Source: Saccharina japonica (lineage: Eukaryota > Sar > Phaeophyceae > Laminariales > Laminariaceae). Taken from it: a stretch of 64,000 bases of DNA. The notes under the pieces are model-generated. The model saw only the letters and a list, made by a program, of their open reading frames with translations. It ran no database searches and was not told the DNA's origin. Shown here piece by piece: positions 1-10,769 of the stretch (positions are counted from its first letter, which is position 1; each line of letters starts with the position of its first letter). The translations under genes were made by a program, and so were the position numbers. Where the stretch lies: the NCBI GenBank assembly GCA_008828725.1, contig MEHQ01002792.1, positions 248,001-312,000 on the forward strand, written 5' to 3'.

Positions 1-360
1 AAAACTCTCGTTTTACGAGTCTCCCGGCCTGAATCGTGCCAATTATTCGCCGAGGCCCTTCCTTTTCGCCTTATACAGGTGCCCAAGCAGCAACGGCTCT
101 GCTGTTGGTCCGCACGATGATTGCCACCGGGTAACTGAAAGCTGCTGCGGAGCCGAATGGAGACGAAAAATGCGGCTACGAAATACAGCCCCGGGAGATG
201 TGAAGCCTTACAACTTCACAATAAATAAAGACACCTGTTTGGCATTTTAGCCAATAATGGTTGATATTTCGAGAGAGTTACAGCCCAATCCTTTTTTTGG
301 AGGTCATAGCGCATAGGAGCTCGCCATCCACCAAGCCAGGTAGTACTTCTTCGTTTGTAC

Positions 361-531
361 TTTGCTTTCGAACTGTGCCACTTAAGTTTTTGCCACCCCT
401 CGTTCGAAGAGCGGGGGGGGCAGGGAAAACCCCGAGGCTGACCTCCAAACATCCCCGTTCCAGCATCCGTACAAACGCAAGTCAGCTACCACTCCACCCG
501 GCGTAAAACTCCATATTCGCCGGCCTCCCAT
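361..531. repeat. Dispersed direct repeat, copy 1 of 2 (~170 bp)
   Basis: This stretch is repeated in the same orientation at about 1606-1773. Both copies start in a TTTGCTTTCGAA-type segment, pass through CACCCCTCGTTCGAAGAG, and end in TATTCGCCGGCCTCCCA, with scattered substitutions and small indels. No reading frame is preserved between them in a convincing way, so I treat it as a non-coding dispersed repeat. Confidence 0.8.
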
Positions 532-790
532 CCGGCAAACATGCTTCAATGCAATCGCCGGCCTTTATCTCCCGGCAGTTCATTCCACTTGCCACACTCA
601 CTCAAGGGGATACTACACGTCACACACCGCACCCGTCATGCCTGGTATCAATCTCCTGCATTCCATTCGCAGGCACGCCCCCCAACCAACCACATTCGGT
701 CATAATTATTCATACCAGCATGACACTCGCCAACTGACGTAACCGTACCCCTTCCATTATTGGAAGCCCCCTGGCCCTACTATGTAGTGT

Positions 791-1124
791 TTGGACTGTG
801 CCCGTTCGAGCCCGTGTTGCGCTTCTTTACGATGTCCGCACACGACCCCCGGCACCACACTCGGCCTTCAGTCGTACTAATCGCAGCCTCGATGTCCGCG
901 CACGACCCCGGCACCACACTCGGCCTTCAGTCGTACTAATCGCAGCCTGTAACTTACTAGTTTTTGGACTGTGCCCGTTCGAGCCCGTGTTATCCTTCTT
1001 TGCGATGTCCGCACACGACCCCGGCACCACACTTGGCCTTCAGTCGTACTAATCCCAGCCTCTATGTCCGCGCACGACCCCGGCACCACACTCGGCCTTC
1101 AGTCGTACTAATCGAAGCCTGTAA
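791..1124. repeat. Nested tandem repeat (60-bp unit inside a 174-bp unit)
   Basis: A ~60-bp unit beginning GATGTCCGCRCACGACCCC and ending in TCAGTCGTACTAATCGCAGCC starts at 831, 891, 1014 and about 1063. The first pair and the second pair are each preceded by the same leader (TTGGACTGTGCCCGTTCGAG, at 791 and 965). A 60-bp doublet was therefore duplicated again as a ~174-bp block. Open frames here are by-products of the repetition. Confidence 0.9.
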
Positions 1125-1336
1125 CACCCCCTTCGACTACGCTCATGTGACATCATGCACCGGTCGACCTACCCTTCGCACAGTCCTCGACCCCACGTCT
1201 GCTCCATACTGCAGATTCCGTGGCACGCCCATAGCAGCAAAACACTTCACCCGAATCATGCAAAGTTACGAATTGCTGCTACTATCCCTCCCCTCTCTCC
1301 ACTGACTCCCTCAAAAGCACGGGCGGGTGGGTGGGG

Positions 1337-1600
1337 AAAAGAACACCCTCCTGAACACCTCCCCACACTGTTGGCTTGACGGCTTGGAAGCCCTTTGCTT
1401 GATGTCTGCTCGTCAGCGCAACCCCGACTATCTCAGGGAGGTGTTCCTTCGGCATTACTGCTGTACGTGGTCCATTCGCCCCTTGTAGGTATGGACCACT
1501 ACAAGACCTACATTGAAAGCATATGATTGGCCAATTCTTCCGTACGTACAAAACTCATATTCCCCCGCCTCGCTGTGCTCTCCAAGGAAATATTATGCTT
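1337..1600. repeat. 264-bp dispersed repeat, copy 1
   Basis: It matches 7071-7334 in the same orientation with no indel and about 14 substitutions counted by eye. Inside each copy GAACACCTCCC is followed about 80 bp later by its inverse GGGAGGTGTTC, so each can form a stem. The copy ends abruptly after TATTATGCTT. Immediately right of it the older repeat at 1606-1773 begins. Confidence 0.9.
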
Positions 1601-1605
1601 TGTAA

Positions 1606-1773
1606 TTTGCTTTCGAATTGTGTCAATTAATTATTTGCCACCCCTCGTTCGAAGAGGGGGACGGGCAGGAAAACCCCGGGGCTGACTTCCAAACAGCCCG
1701 GTTCCAGCATCCGTACACACGCAAATCAGCTACCACTCCACCCGGCGTAACACTCCATATTCGCCGGCCTCCC
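1606..1773. repeat. Dispersed direct repeat, copy 2 of 2
   Basis: Second copy of the repeat at 361-531, with the same order of conserved blocks. It directly follows the 264-bp repeat. Confidence 0.8.
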
Positions 1774-1849
1774 ACTCACTACGGTAGTTGACGTGGTGTA
1801 CATATGCCCTTTCTTCCTCTCTGCCCCCCCCCCCAACCTTCGGCATTAT

Positions 1850-2596
1850 TCATATGTTACCCCACTTAGTCCCCTGCCCTGGCTGCTTCTTGCAACCTTC
1901 ACTTCTATCTACCATCACGCCGGACACCCACTGTGCATATCTCCCATGATTTCGTACGTACCCCTTATATGCCCCCGACGCCCATCGGCCTTCGCGCTTC
2001 AACACCTCGGGATCAGCGGCCCCGGCCGACAGGTGCGTGGCGCCCCCAATCCTCAGGGAGTGCAACGCATACTCATCTACCTTCACTCCCGCCACTGACA
2101 CCACCTGTCGCAACGCCTTCGTGGCCTGCGCCTACGTCCACATCGACCACCTGCCATTGCCACGAGCAAACGCCACAAACGGTGCCGACGCGGGAAGGAA
2201 AAGGTAACACGACAATAACTCAACCAATAACTCAACAGCGCCCCCCCCAGCGCCTACTGATCGTGGCGGACCTTTTCTGGCTCGCGTTAGTATTGCGCCC
2301 TTGCTCATCTGGTCACCTTTCGACCCTGAAAACCGCACTTCAACTCGATCCGCCGTCGAACACTGCCCCCCTTCCAACTGTTGTTTCCTTCGGAAAAAAC
2401 GGCCACCTCCCCGCCTTGACCAATAAATCTCGTGTATACGTGTACGCGGTTCGGCCAACATATCTGCCGCCCACGTAAGATAAGAAAAATGACGCCCCCA
2501 GCGCAAGCCACAAAGCGCCTCAAACAATAAATCTCGTGTACGCGTGGTAACACGGGAACACTTACTGCCCGACAATTCAGTCGACACAAACTGCAC
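1850..2596 (-). pseudogene. Tyrosine recombinase C-terminal half, one internal stop
   Basis: One minus-strand frame runs from 2596 to 1850 with a single TAG at 2132-2134, about 248 codons in all. Downstream of the stop it carries the catalytic core signature of tyrosine recombinases: HSLRIGG (the HxxR box), then GRW, then AYKGYVR, whose tyrosine before VR is the expected nucleophile. Upstream, FSGSKGDQ fits the beta-hairpin lysine region. The first catalytic arginine region is not clear, and I see no start that gives a full-length enzyme. Eukaryotic homologues come from DIRS-like retrotransposons, Cryptons and related recombinase elements. No DIRS-type reverse transcriptase is visible beside it, so the element class is undecided. 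The product would cut and rejoin DNA through a 3'-phosphotyrosine. The TAG and truncation make this copy probably dead. Confidence 0.8.
2418..2545. repeat. Short direct repeat CAATAAATCTCGTGTA
   Basis: The 16-mer CAATAAATCTCGTGTA followed by an ACGCG-like stretch occurs near 2422 and again near 2526. It lies within the N-terminal part of the recombinase remnant and may mark a small duplication that disturbed that region. Confidence 0.5.
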
Positions 2597-3604
2597 ACCA
2601 TCGAGGAGCTCTGACCATGAAATACGTATTTGCCATGCCTGTCATATTGGTACCAAAACTGCGGCCGGATTCACGGTTGACTCAGCGCCAGGACGAGAGA
2701 GCACCCAATCATACATGCACGCTTGGGATGTCCCTCCTTTTGAACTGCAATCGGTAATCGAAGTCACATTATACCAAAATCACCATAAAACCCGAGACCC
2801 TTCGTCTCACATGAGTACGCGCGCGTCCTCCTTATATCTTAGGTACGAAATGACGCTGGCACATTGGATCGTGCCTCCAGCGAAAGACAACCTCACTCAG
2901 CTGCATTGCGCGCGTCCTAAAGTATCGATTCGGCACACGACAACGTGTACACCGTGGCCCGTGCTTCTGCCGAAAATACGGACGGAGCACCCGTCTTCAA
3001 ACAGCGCATTGGTACAGAGACTATGCGGGTGTCCTTGCCTCTGCCCACGATACACCACTCTTGACAAAAACACCTTGGTTCGGTATTCAAGTTCAGTAAG
3101 ACGACGCACGCTTCTTGACCATTAGACGAAACGATTATCTTCACTCGCGCATCTGCCGAAAATACTGGTAGCCGTTCACGCGACGGACATTCACTTCTAC
3201 TGTTCATAATGCATTACCACTCTTAACGAGAATTCCTTGATTCGTGTCTCGTTCAATGATACCAGCTCAGAAAACCGGTCCAAGCGAACAAACATTGTGT
3301 AAGATTCCTAAACCCTCTACTAGGTACAAAGCAGAATGATGCGGGTATCTCGGCCTGTGTCCCCTTGCTGAAGCTATTTAGCCCACACCAAGGTGAACGA
3401 TAGACCAATTCAAAAGCAAACAAAACCAGAACAGGAACAAAACCCTTATCGATTACGGTAGCGGGTACCTTGGTCTGTGCCCCTGCTGAGATGTATAGCC
3501 CACACGAAGGTGTACGGTACTAAAAAATTCAAAACACATAACAAACAAATACAAAAAACAAAATATACACTTACAATTCGGACTATCAGTCACCTCGACC
3601 CATG

Positions 3605-4215
3605 ACGAATGCTACGATAGAGGTGCACCATTTGCCCTATAAGGGTGGTCACTTGAGGAGCTCCATACGTAAATCCGGTCGCCCCGGTAGAGTAGTGGTC
3701 AGCTTCAAAGACTACTATCATTGGTACCCAGGATCGAATCCCACCGTGGTGAGAGATTTTGTTTTTATTTGAAAAAAATAAAAAGGAACCAATTGCTGAG
3801 AGCGCCTTCGTGGCGTGGGTACGCGGAATCCGACGCAAGTCGACGAGGGAAGAAAGTGCTGAAATCTTCTCGCGATAAAAATGCAAGGCAAGAACCGTAG
3901 TGGGGGAGGAGGGAGAAGAGCCTACTTTGTGACCCCGGATCTGAGTTACGACTAGGAAGGAGAGAGAAAGGAAGGGCGAAGACAATAAATGGGATGGAGA
4001 AAAAAAAAACAAACAAACAAACAAACAAACAAATACCTCACCCGAAAACCTATTTTGCAAAAAACCAAAAGTGCTACCCGACCAACAATCCCATGAGCTA
4101 GGTATACTATGGAAAATATGACAACACAAGAATGAAAAAACGACGAATTTGGGTCAAGGAGCCCGATCGTTCAGAAACAAAATCAGCAAAAAGTGCTACC
4201 TCTATCGTAGCACGC
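3605..4215. mobile_element. Composite insertion with inverted ends and an internal SINE
   Basis: The left end (GCTACGATAGAGGTGCACCA, 3611-3630) is the inverse of the right end (GTGCTACCTCTATCGTAGC, 4193-4211). The same terminal sequence, GGTGCACCTCTATTGTAGC, appears singly near 17770-17790 and, more diverged, near 26480-26500. Inside lies the SINE at 3675-4032. It may be a small TIR element that accepted a SINE, or one terminal block duplicated in inverse orientation. Confidence 0.5.
3675..4032 (+). mobile_element. tRNA-derived SINE (family 1), well-preserved copy
   Basis: The head resembles a tRNA gene. An A-box-like GGTAGAGTAGTGG at 3686-3698 and a B-box-like GGATCGAATCCCA at 3731-3743 lie 44-45 bp apart, the normal tRNA spacing. 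The body (about 3750-4000) is unrelated to tRNA and contains GTCGACGAGGGAAGAAAG and CCCCGGATCTGAGTTACGAC. The 3' end is an A-rich tail of AAAC/AAACA units. A minus-strand copy at 53414-53753 differs at only a handful of positions. Transcription by RNA polymerase III from the internal boxes and mobilisation by a LINE are family knowledge, not seen here. Confidence 0.85.
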
Positions 4216-5040
4216 GTCCCATGCCGCTGCAGAAGACACCGTCTCACTCTTCGGAGCACAGGTCCAATCACTCATTCGATACGTCCGCTATGCAGGAATC
4301 TCGCCCTTGCCTCTGCCGATAATACCGCTCTTGACTAAACATATGAGGTTCATCACCCTGCTGAAGATACCAGGTCACGGAACGGCGCTCGATTCCTCGC
4401 CCATACGCTCGCCACCAAACAACACCAGAACCTAGGCCCGCGTTTTTAACCACGAAACACGCCCCTCCACCCATATTTCGACACAGAATGACGCCGTTAC
4501 CTCGACCTGTGTCTCTTGCCGACACTACGAGTTCACACGTCAATATACGCATCATTAACAATCGATTCCGAACGGAACTGCGCGGGCACCTTGGCCCGTG
4601 TCTCCGTTAAAGATACTATGAATAGTTCACCGAGCGGCCCACATCCTCAATCACCGATCTGTTACAGAAACTACGTGGGTCTCTTGGCCCTTGCCTCTGC
4701 CGAGAACACGCCATTCTTGAAAAGCACTTTCTTAACAAAGAGTAAGGATGATTCGTGCCTCTGTCGACCACGCTTCCTAAACAGCGCATGCCCCCTCTCG
4801 CCTATGCTTCCAGCGAAACAACGCAGACACCTTGGTCTGTGCTTCTGTCGAGTACATGAGTTTATACAACGGTGTACACGCCCTTAATGGTTAATTCGGT
4901 TCAGTGTGCGGACGCCTCGGTCCGTACCTTTGCCGAATATACCAGCTCGCCATGTCGAGCACACGTCGCCAATCACCGCTTTGGTACAGAACCTACGCGG
5001 GCACCTTCGCCCTTGCTTCTACCGAAGGCGTATTACTTGT

Positions 5041-5710
5041 TTAAAAAACTCTTGACACACATCGTGTCATATCATCGCACCGCTCGATAGCGAAGACCTC
5101 TGGTGACAGCCATATTCCAACTCCTCCGTGAGATGGCCACCTTGCGCAACGTCCACCGGTACAGCCGGTGCCAACGCCCACAACAAGGATTGTACGATTT
5201 CGAGGAAATATTATTACTGCCCCAAACTATCGCGTCAGGTGTATCACACGAACCAGATGCGCAAGCGTTTAAGGGCCCACGATGCATGCCCGTCGATTGT
5301 TTCACACTCCTACGACAATCCGCGATTCGCGCAACAGCTTCGACCTGACTACCCACTGCCTTCCTTCAAACATGTATATATGCACACATTGCGCCCGATA
5401 TAGTGCGCCTTGCGATATACGAGGTATTATATGTATACCTATTCGTACGTACAAGTACGCACGCCTGGTGCCCATGGCAGGAATGGTACAAAATTCACGA
5501 GGAAACGTATTTTGAACGTATTTTGACTGCCCCAGACTACTGTACGTACAGCAGCAGTAGCGATTCACGTATCACCTGCTGATCGTATGGCGTACTTTGC
5601 GGGCCCACCGTAAATATATATATTATATTATACGCCAATACTTCCCCGCTCACATCACATTGTCATAAGAACAACACCAAGCATCCATAGCGACCCCATT
5701 CCGCATTTAA
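5041..5710. other. Anonymous stretch
   Basis: No coding signature, RNA gene or repeat could be supported here. It is rich in TACGTA and GTATAT-type words. Confidence 0.5.
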
Positions 5711-6105
5711 TTGAGGAAATAGCACGCAAACGTCCCCCTCAGTGTCTCACCACAAAAACGAACAAACAACAACAACACTGGGCCTCCGCAGTCCCATCGC
5801 ATTCGAGGAAGCGGAACACACAACAAGCACCCCCTGTGCACCCTCTGTACACCCGCGCTCCCCCACATTGTTTCACATAAAACGATGTGTGTCAGCCCGA
5901 CGATGATTGAGGAAATAACACGCAAACGTTCCCCTCAGTGTCTCGCCACAAACACAAACAAACAACAACACTGGGCCTCCGCAGCCCCATCGCATTCGAG
6001 GACGCGGAGCACACAACAACCACCCCCTGTGCACACTCTGTACACCCGCGCTCCCCCACACTGTTTCACATGAAACGATGTGTGGCATCCCAACGAATAT
6101 TGTAT
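5711..6105. repeat. Tandem duplication of a ~195-bp unit
   Basis: 5711-5907 and 5908-6105 are head-to-tail copies. Each runs from AGGAAATARCACGCAAACGT through CACTGGGCCTCCGCAG and TACACCCGCGCTCCCCCACA to AAACGATGTGTG. They differ by scattered substitutions and small indels in an AACAA-rich stretch. Similar minus-strand frames in both units follow from the duplication, and I see no protein family. Confidence 0.9.
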
Positions 6106-7070
6106 TTGAGAAGTAACAAAACACGCCCTGTATGCCCAAACAAGCTACACCCCCATCCCTGTGCACGCACGTAACGTATATCATGTAAACCACAATGTTT
6201 CTCACACGTACTGTTATCGGGGACCAAGACCCATGGCCGCCCAACGCCAACGCGCACCCGCACACAGAGTGAGGTACCTCCTGGCCTGCCCCACGCATCC
6301 GACCAACAAAATCACACCGAATACCGCCCCCTTCAAGCCCCGCCGGCAGTAGTAGTAGTATCCGCAGGCCGAATGATAAGCAATCTGTTATTGACCGGGC
6401 ACTCCCGCCCGACCACGACCACCACAAGTGAAAGTGATACACTCTGCTTGGCCCTCACCACCATGCATGGTGACTGCTGCGCTCCGCCTCCTCGGCAAAA
6501 ATGGCCGCCTTGCACCAACGTCTCCAACGCACCCCGTTCCCAAGCCACCAAGCACAGCAAAAGAGCATAAGCGGTACAGCAGCCGTACAACAGCAGCAGT
6601 AGTACGGGCATTGCTGTAATATAGAAACGTGATGGCTCATAAAAAGTAAGAAAATGAACACTAACGCCACTCTTCTCGTCATGGCCCATTCATAATAGAA
6701 AATGAACGCAAGCGAGCGTTTTGTGGTGCTGCTGAAAAAGCGCCGCACTTCTCGTTTCTACGTATTCAAACCCGATTTTCCGATGCAATACCCCCCCGTT
6801 GCCTGTCACGCCCGCCGCTTAGTTTGATAAGCTATCTATCTACCAAGGTACCGGTACACATCATATTAACCTGCACTTCAAGTTCTGGCTCGCCCATTCA
6901 CGGCACAAGTTATATTCAGTCAACCGAGTCAACACAGGCCAATTCCTGACACGAGTCCTTCAGTCATCTGAGTCAACACAGATAGGTTCAACATATATAC
7001 ATAGCAGGTACGTGGTAGGCGTGCCTTCTTCGTGAAGCGATCACCGGACCTTGCGCGTCTTGTCTTGCGA
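6106..7070. other. Anonymous stretch
   Basis: I see no recognisable gene. Short CAG/AGT-rich runs occur around 6345-6360 and 6590-6605. Confidence 0.5.
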
Positions 7071-7334
7071 AAAAGAACACTCTCCTGAACACCTCCCCAC
7101 ACTGTTGGCTTGACGGCTTGGAAGCCCTTTGCTTAATGTCTGCTCGTCAGTGCAACCCCGACTATCTCAGGGAGGTGTTCCTTCGGCACTACTGCTGTAC
7201 GTGGTCAATTCGCCCCTTGTACGTATTTACCACTACAGGACCTACATTCAAAACATAGGATTGGCCAATTCTTCCGTACGTACAAAACTCATATTCCCCC
7301 GCCTCGCTGAGCTCTCCAAGGGAATATTATGCTT
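7071..7334. repeat. 264-bp dispersed repeat, copy 2
   Basis: Gap-free match to 1337-1600 with about 14 substitutions. The internal inverted pair GAACACCTCCC / GGGAGGTGTTC is kept. Confidence 0.9.
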
Positions 7335-7589
7335 ATCACAGGGACAAGAACGAGAGTAAACAAAAAAACAGAACTAAAACGAAACGAAAGACACAACAAC
7401 AGTAAACAGTACGAGTACCGCTGTATGCTGTATACGAGAACGATACGTACAATATTTTGAATACATATACGAGTACTATTAATATGTTGTTTTGTCCATA
7501 GGCGCTGCTGTTGCACAACCCACATATGTACTGGTTGTTTGTGTAAAATACCTAGACCCACGAAACGTTTTAATAGTAAAGCCAGGAAT

Positions 7590-7765
7590 AATAACAGCAG
7601 CCAACCCATAACATATCAAAGCATCTCCAACCCCCGGCCAAACAAGAAAAGGTGAGACAGAGTGAGGGTATCGTGAAAGCTGACATTGCCCCATGACTCT
7701 TCCGTACGAATATGTACGTATTCAAACGCGTTTTGACACGAGAAAACGCAGGCGAGAAGGGGATT
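7590..7765. repeat. Dispersed repeat shared with ~25300-25500
   Basis: The blocks CCCGGCCAAACAAGAAAAGG, GTGAGGGTATCGTGAAA-like, GACATTGCCCC and GAAAACGCAGGCGAG recur in the same order near 25380-25495 (CCCGGCCTAACAAGG, GTGAGGTTATCGTCAAA, GACATAGCCCC, GAAAACGCAGGCAAG). The two are old and diverged, and I recognise no product. Confidence 0.65.
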
Positions 7766-8399
7766 ACAGTGGGCAACAGCAGTTAAGGATGTGGGTGCTA
7801 CGAAATGAAGCCTTCAAGTTGTTTTTGGGCTTTTTGAAGAAATTAAAGCTAAGCATTTGTTCTACTGTACACTCGAGGAGAAAATATGAGTTGGAAATCG
7901 AGAAATTAATGGGGGGCGGCGGCTTAGAACCTGCAAGAATACTGCACTGCGGTCCAGCAAACGAAAACGCCCAAACACCTCCCAAGGTCGCATCAGGCAC
8001 GCAACAGACGAGGTTCTGCCCCCTTTTCCAAAGACGATATCACAGCTGACTTTTGGTTTAAGTCACACCAACACTTGATTTCCAGAAAAAGAGATAAACA
8101 CTACTCGTAGACAAAACAAATATCCCGTCTCACAACTTTCCAAAGTTGTGTTCTGTAGAGTTTATGGATTTAGGGTACGGGTATGGGAGTGTTGCTTCTT
8201 TATGGACGACGAATTAGTCGATGGTGAGGATGTCGGTCGTTATGTACTTCCTCAAGAAAGATGATCAACGATTTTGAGCGAAATACGCGAGACAGAGCTT
8301 GTGCATACCTGATAGAATTGCATGTCAGGGCGAGAACATGCAGTAAGAGACGTCTAATATGTTTTTAAGGGAAATGCTTTGTCCAAGTAAGACATTTAA
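7766..8399. other. Anonymous stretch
   Basis: I could not assign a gene or repeat. A plus-strand open frame (7693-8049) overlaps a dispersed repeat and shows no family signature. Confidence 0.45.
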
Positions 8400-10310
8400 G
8401 ACAAAAACGGTTATTCTCCGGATCGAAACAACCCCCGCACGGCGTGGAAACCCCACCCCCATCGGCTGGTCACTGACTGGCTGAGGCTTATGACGGAGCC
8501 GACGACACCCGGGGATGATAGAGTCTTATCCCCGGGTCAGAACCACTTCCATACATCTACAACTCCAACAACCCGGGGACGATCAAGGACACCCCCCGGG
8601 TCAATACCGCCCCGCCGGTGTGGAGATCCCACCCCCATCGTCAGATCACTGATTGGCTGAACCTCGTGGCCCGGGTCGACACCGCCCACCACGGTAAAAT
8701 CCTAAACCCATTGGCTGACTACTGATTGGCCGCGGTACATGGAGCCAGCGGCACACCCGGAGACAATAGTGTCCCATCCGCGGATAAAAAACCCTTCCAT
8801 ACATCTACAACTCCAACAACATAGGAACGAAAACGGACCCCCCCGGGTCGACTGCCCCGCAAGGTGTGAAAATCCCACCCCAATCGGCTGCTCATTCATG
8901 AGCTGAAACTCATGGGTCCATCGGCACCCGGAGATGATAGAGTCCCTTCCCTGGATCATAAGTCCTTCCATACATCTACAACTCCAACAACCGGGGGGGT
9001 CGATACCGCCCAGCAAGTTGTGGAAACTCCAATCCCCTTGGATGATTCATGGTTGGCTGGGGGTCATGGAGCCAGCGTGTGGCGTGAATTTCCCTCCGGA
9101 ACAACCTCGGGGTCTCGCCGCACCCGGGAACGTAAGGTCCCACGCCCTGATCATAAATCCTTCCATAAATCAACAATTCCAATAACCCGGGGATGAAAAC
9201 GGGGTCCACCAGGGTCGATACCGCCCCGCAAGGTGTGGAAATCTCTATCCCATCGGCTGGTTGCTGATTTGACTGAGGCTCGTGTAGCCAGTGCGCGGCG
9301 AGAAGTGCCCCTCGGGACAGCGTCGAGGTCCCGCTGCACCAAGAGACGGTATTATCTTATTTCCGGATCATGAATCCTTGTATACATCTACAACTCCAAC
9401 AGCCGGGGGGGGGGGGGGGGCAGATACTCCTCGCGGTCGATACCGCCCAGCAAGGTGTGGAAACCCCAACCCCACTGGATTATTCATGGTTGGCTGGGGC
9501 TCATAGAGCCAGCGCGCATGGTGAATTCCCCTCCGAAACAACGTCGGGGTCTCGCCGTATGCGGAGACGATAAGGTACGTTCCCCTGATCAGACCTCCTT
9601 CCATAAATCTAAAACTCCAACTCGGGGACGAAAACGGGGTCCATCCGGGTTGATACCGCCCCGCAAGGTGTGGAAATGCTCCCCCCATTGATGATTGCTG
9701 ATTCAGCCGGGGCTCATGGAGCCAGCGCGCGGCGAGAGTTTCTCCTCTGGACAACGTCGAGATCCCATCGCACCCGGGGGCGATAGTGTTCCATCCCCGG
9801 ATCATAAATTTTTCCATACATGTACAATTCCAACCACCCGGGGACCAAAACGAATATCTCCCGGGTCGATATCGCCCGGTAAGGTGCGGAAACCCCGGTC
9901 CCATGGGCTGATTGCTGATTGGCTGGGGCTCATAAGGCCAGCGCGTGGCGATAATTGCCCCTCGGGACAACATCGGAATCCCGCCGCACCCGGGGTCGAC
10001 AATATTCCATCCCCTAATCAAAACGCCTGCCATACATCAACAATTCCAACAACGGGGGAACGAACACGGACATCCCCGGGGTTAATACTGCCCCGCAAGG
10101 TGTGGAAACCCCCACCCCGCTATCTGATTGCTGATTCGGCCGGAGCTCATGGTCTTGGTCCCGCCGCACCCCGAGATAATAAGGCCCCATTCACGGAGCA
10201 TACGTATTTCCGTACACCTACAACCTCAATAATCCGGGGACAAAAGCGGACATGCCTCGGGTCGACACCGGCCCGCACGATGATCCGTACGCTTCCGTTC
10301 AGAGTGGTAC
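8400..10310. repeat. Satellite array, about nine ~170-250-bp units
   Basis: The word CATACATCTACAACTCCAACA, or a close variant, recurs near 8550, 8797, 8968, 9168, 9377, 9600, 9817, 10030 and 10210. Around it each unit keeps the same order: GATTGGCTG-type, TCATGGAGCCAGCGCG, CTCGGGACAACGTCG, CGCCGCACCCGGGG, then after the word CCGGGTCGATACCGCC and CGCAAGGTGTGGAAA. Units differ by substitutions and by truncated segments, so the period varies. The long open frames here on both strands come from repetition and GC bias. A G-run at about 9404-9420 lies within one unit. Confidence 0.92.
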
Positions 10311-10324
10311 ATCACAGCATATAA

Positions 10325-10769
10325 CAGCCGATTTTTTTAATTGAGAATGGCCTTTCCGATGAGAATGAAAATCGAAAATATTGGTTTTTGTATTGTAAGC
10401 GATGTACTTCCCTCTCAGTTATTTGTTTTCCCTGTAAACTAGTATCAGTCGTGACACGCGTCGACGACAAAACAAAAAAAAAACGAAATCGGCGTCGGCA
10501 GTCTCAAGATATCCAAGATCCAAGAAAATCTGGATTTATGGGTGAGGTACCTCGCTCATAAATGCTAATTCCCTTAAATTCTTGATTTTTCGAGCCTGTC
10601 AAGGTTGTTTTATTTATAATTTTTCGCGGATCGATACCTACCATCGAGGAGCACATTTTCTAGGTCACATTTTGATCGTGAGCGAAATACAACTCTTAAA
10701 CAATAACAAAATACTAAAATCGATTTTCATTCTCATCGGAAAGGCAATTCTCAATTAGGAAAATCGGCT
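10325..10769. mobile_element. Foldback (MITE-like) element with ~50-bp inverted ends
   Basis: The left arm 10325-10375 (AGCCGATTTTTTTAATTGAG onwards) is the inverse of the right arm 10720-10769, which ends CTCAATTAGGAAAATCGGCT, with few mismatches and a small gap. The interior of about 345 bp is AT-rich and encodes nothing I recognise. The size and structure fit a non-autonomous DNA transposon. I could not fix an unambiguous target-site duplication. It begins where the satellite array ends. Confidence 0.75.

Larger units (their letters stand above)
2880..5040. repeat. Degenerate tandem array, ~85-100 bp unit
   Basis: A motif close to GGGCACCTTGGCCYGTGCCT followed by CTGCCGAAAATAC recurs through this stretch, for example near 2950, 3025, 3150, 3345, 3465, 4305, 4495, 4590, 4680, 4830, 4915 and 5000. 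Between motifs there is usually a GTTCACACG or CTCTTGAC-type segment, so the period is roughly 85-100 bp but irregular. The array is interrupted by a SINE-bearing insertion at about 3605-4215. Copies are too diverged and too frame-shifted for one conserved protein, so I call it an old satellite. Confidence 0.7.

Noticed and set aside
9368..10324. Open frames of about 210-220 codons on both strands in the satellite array
   Set aside because: They follow the tandem unit and its GC bias, unit boundaries shift the frame, and no domain is seen.
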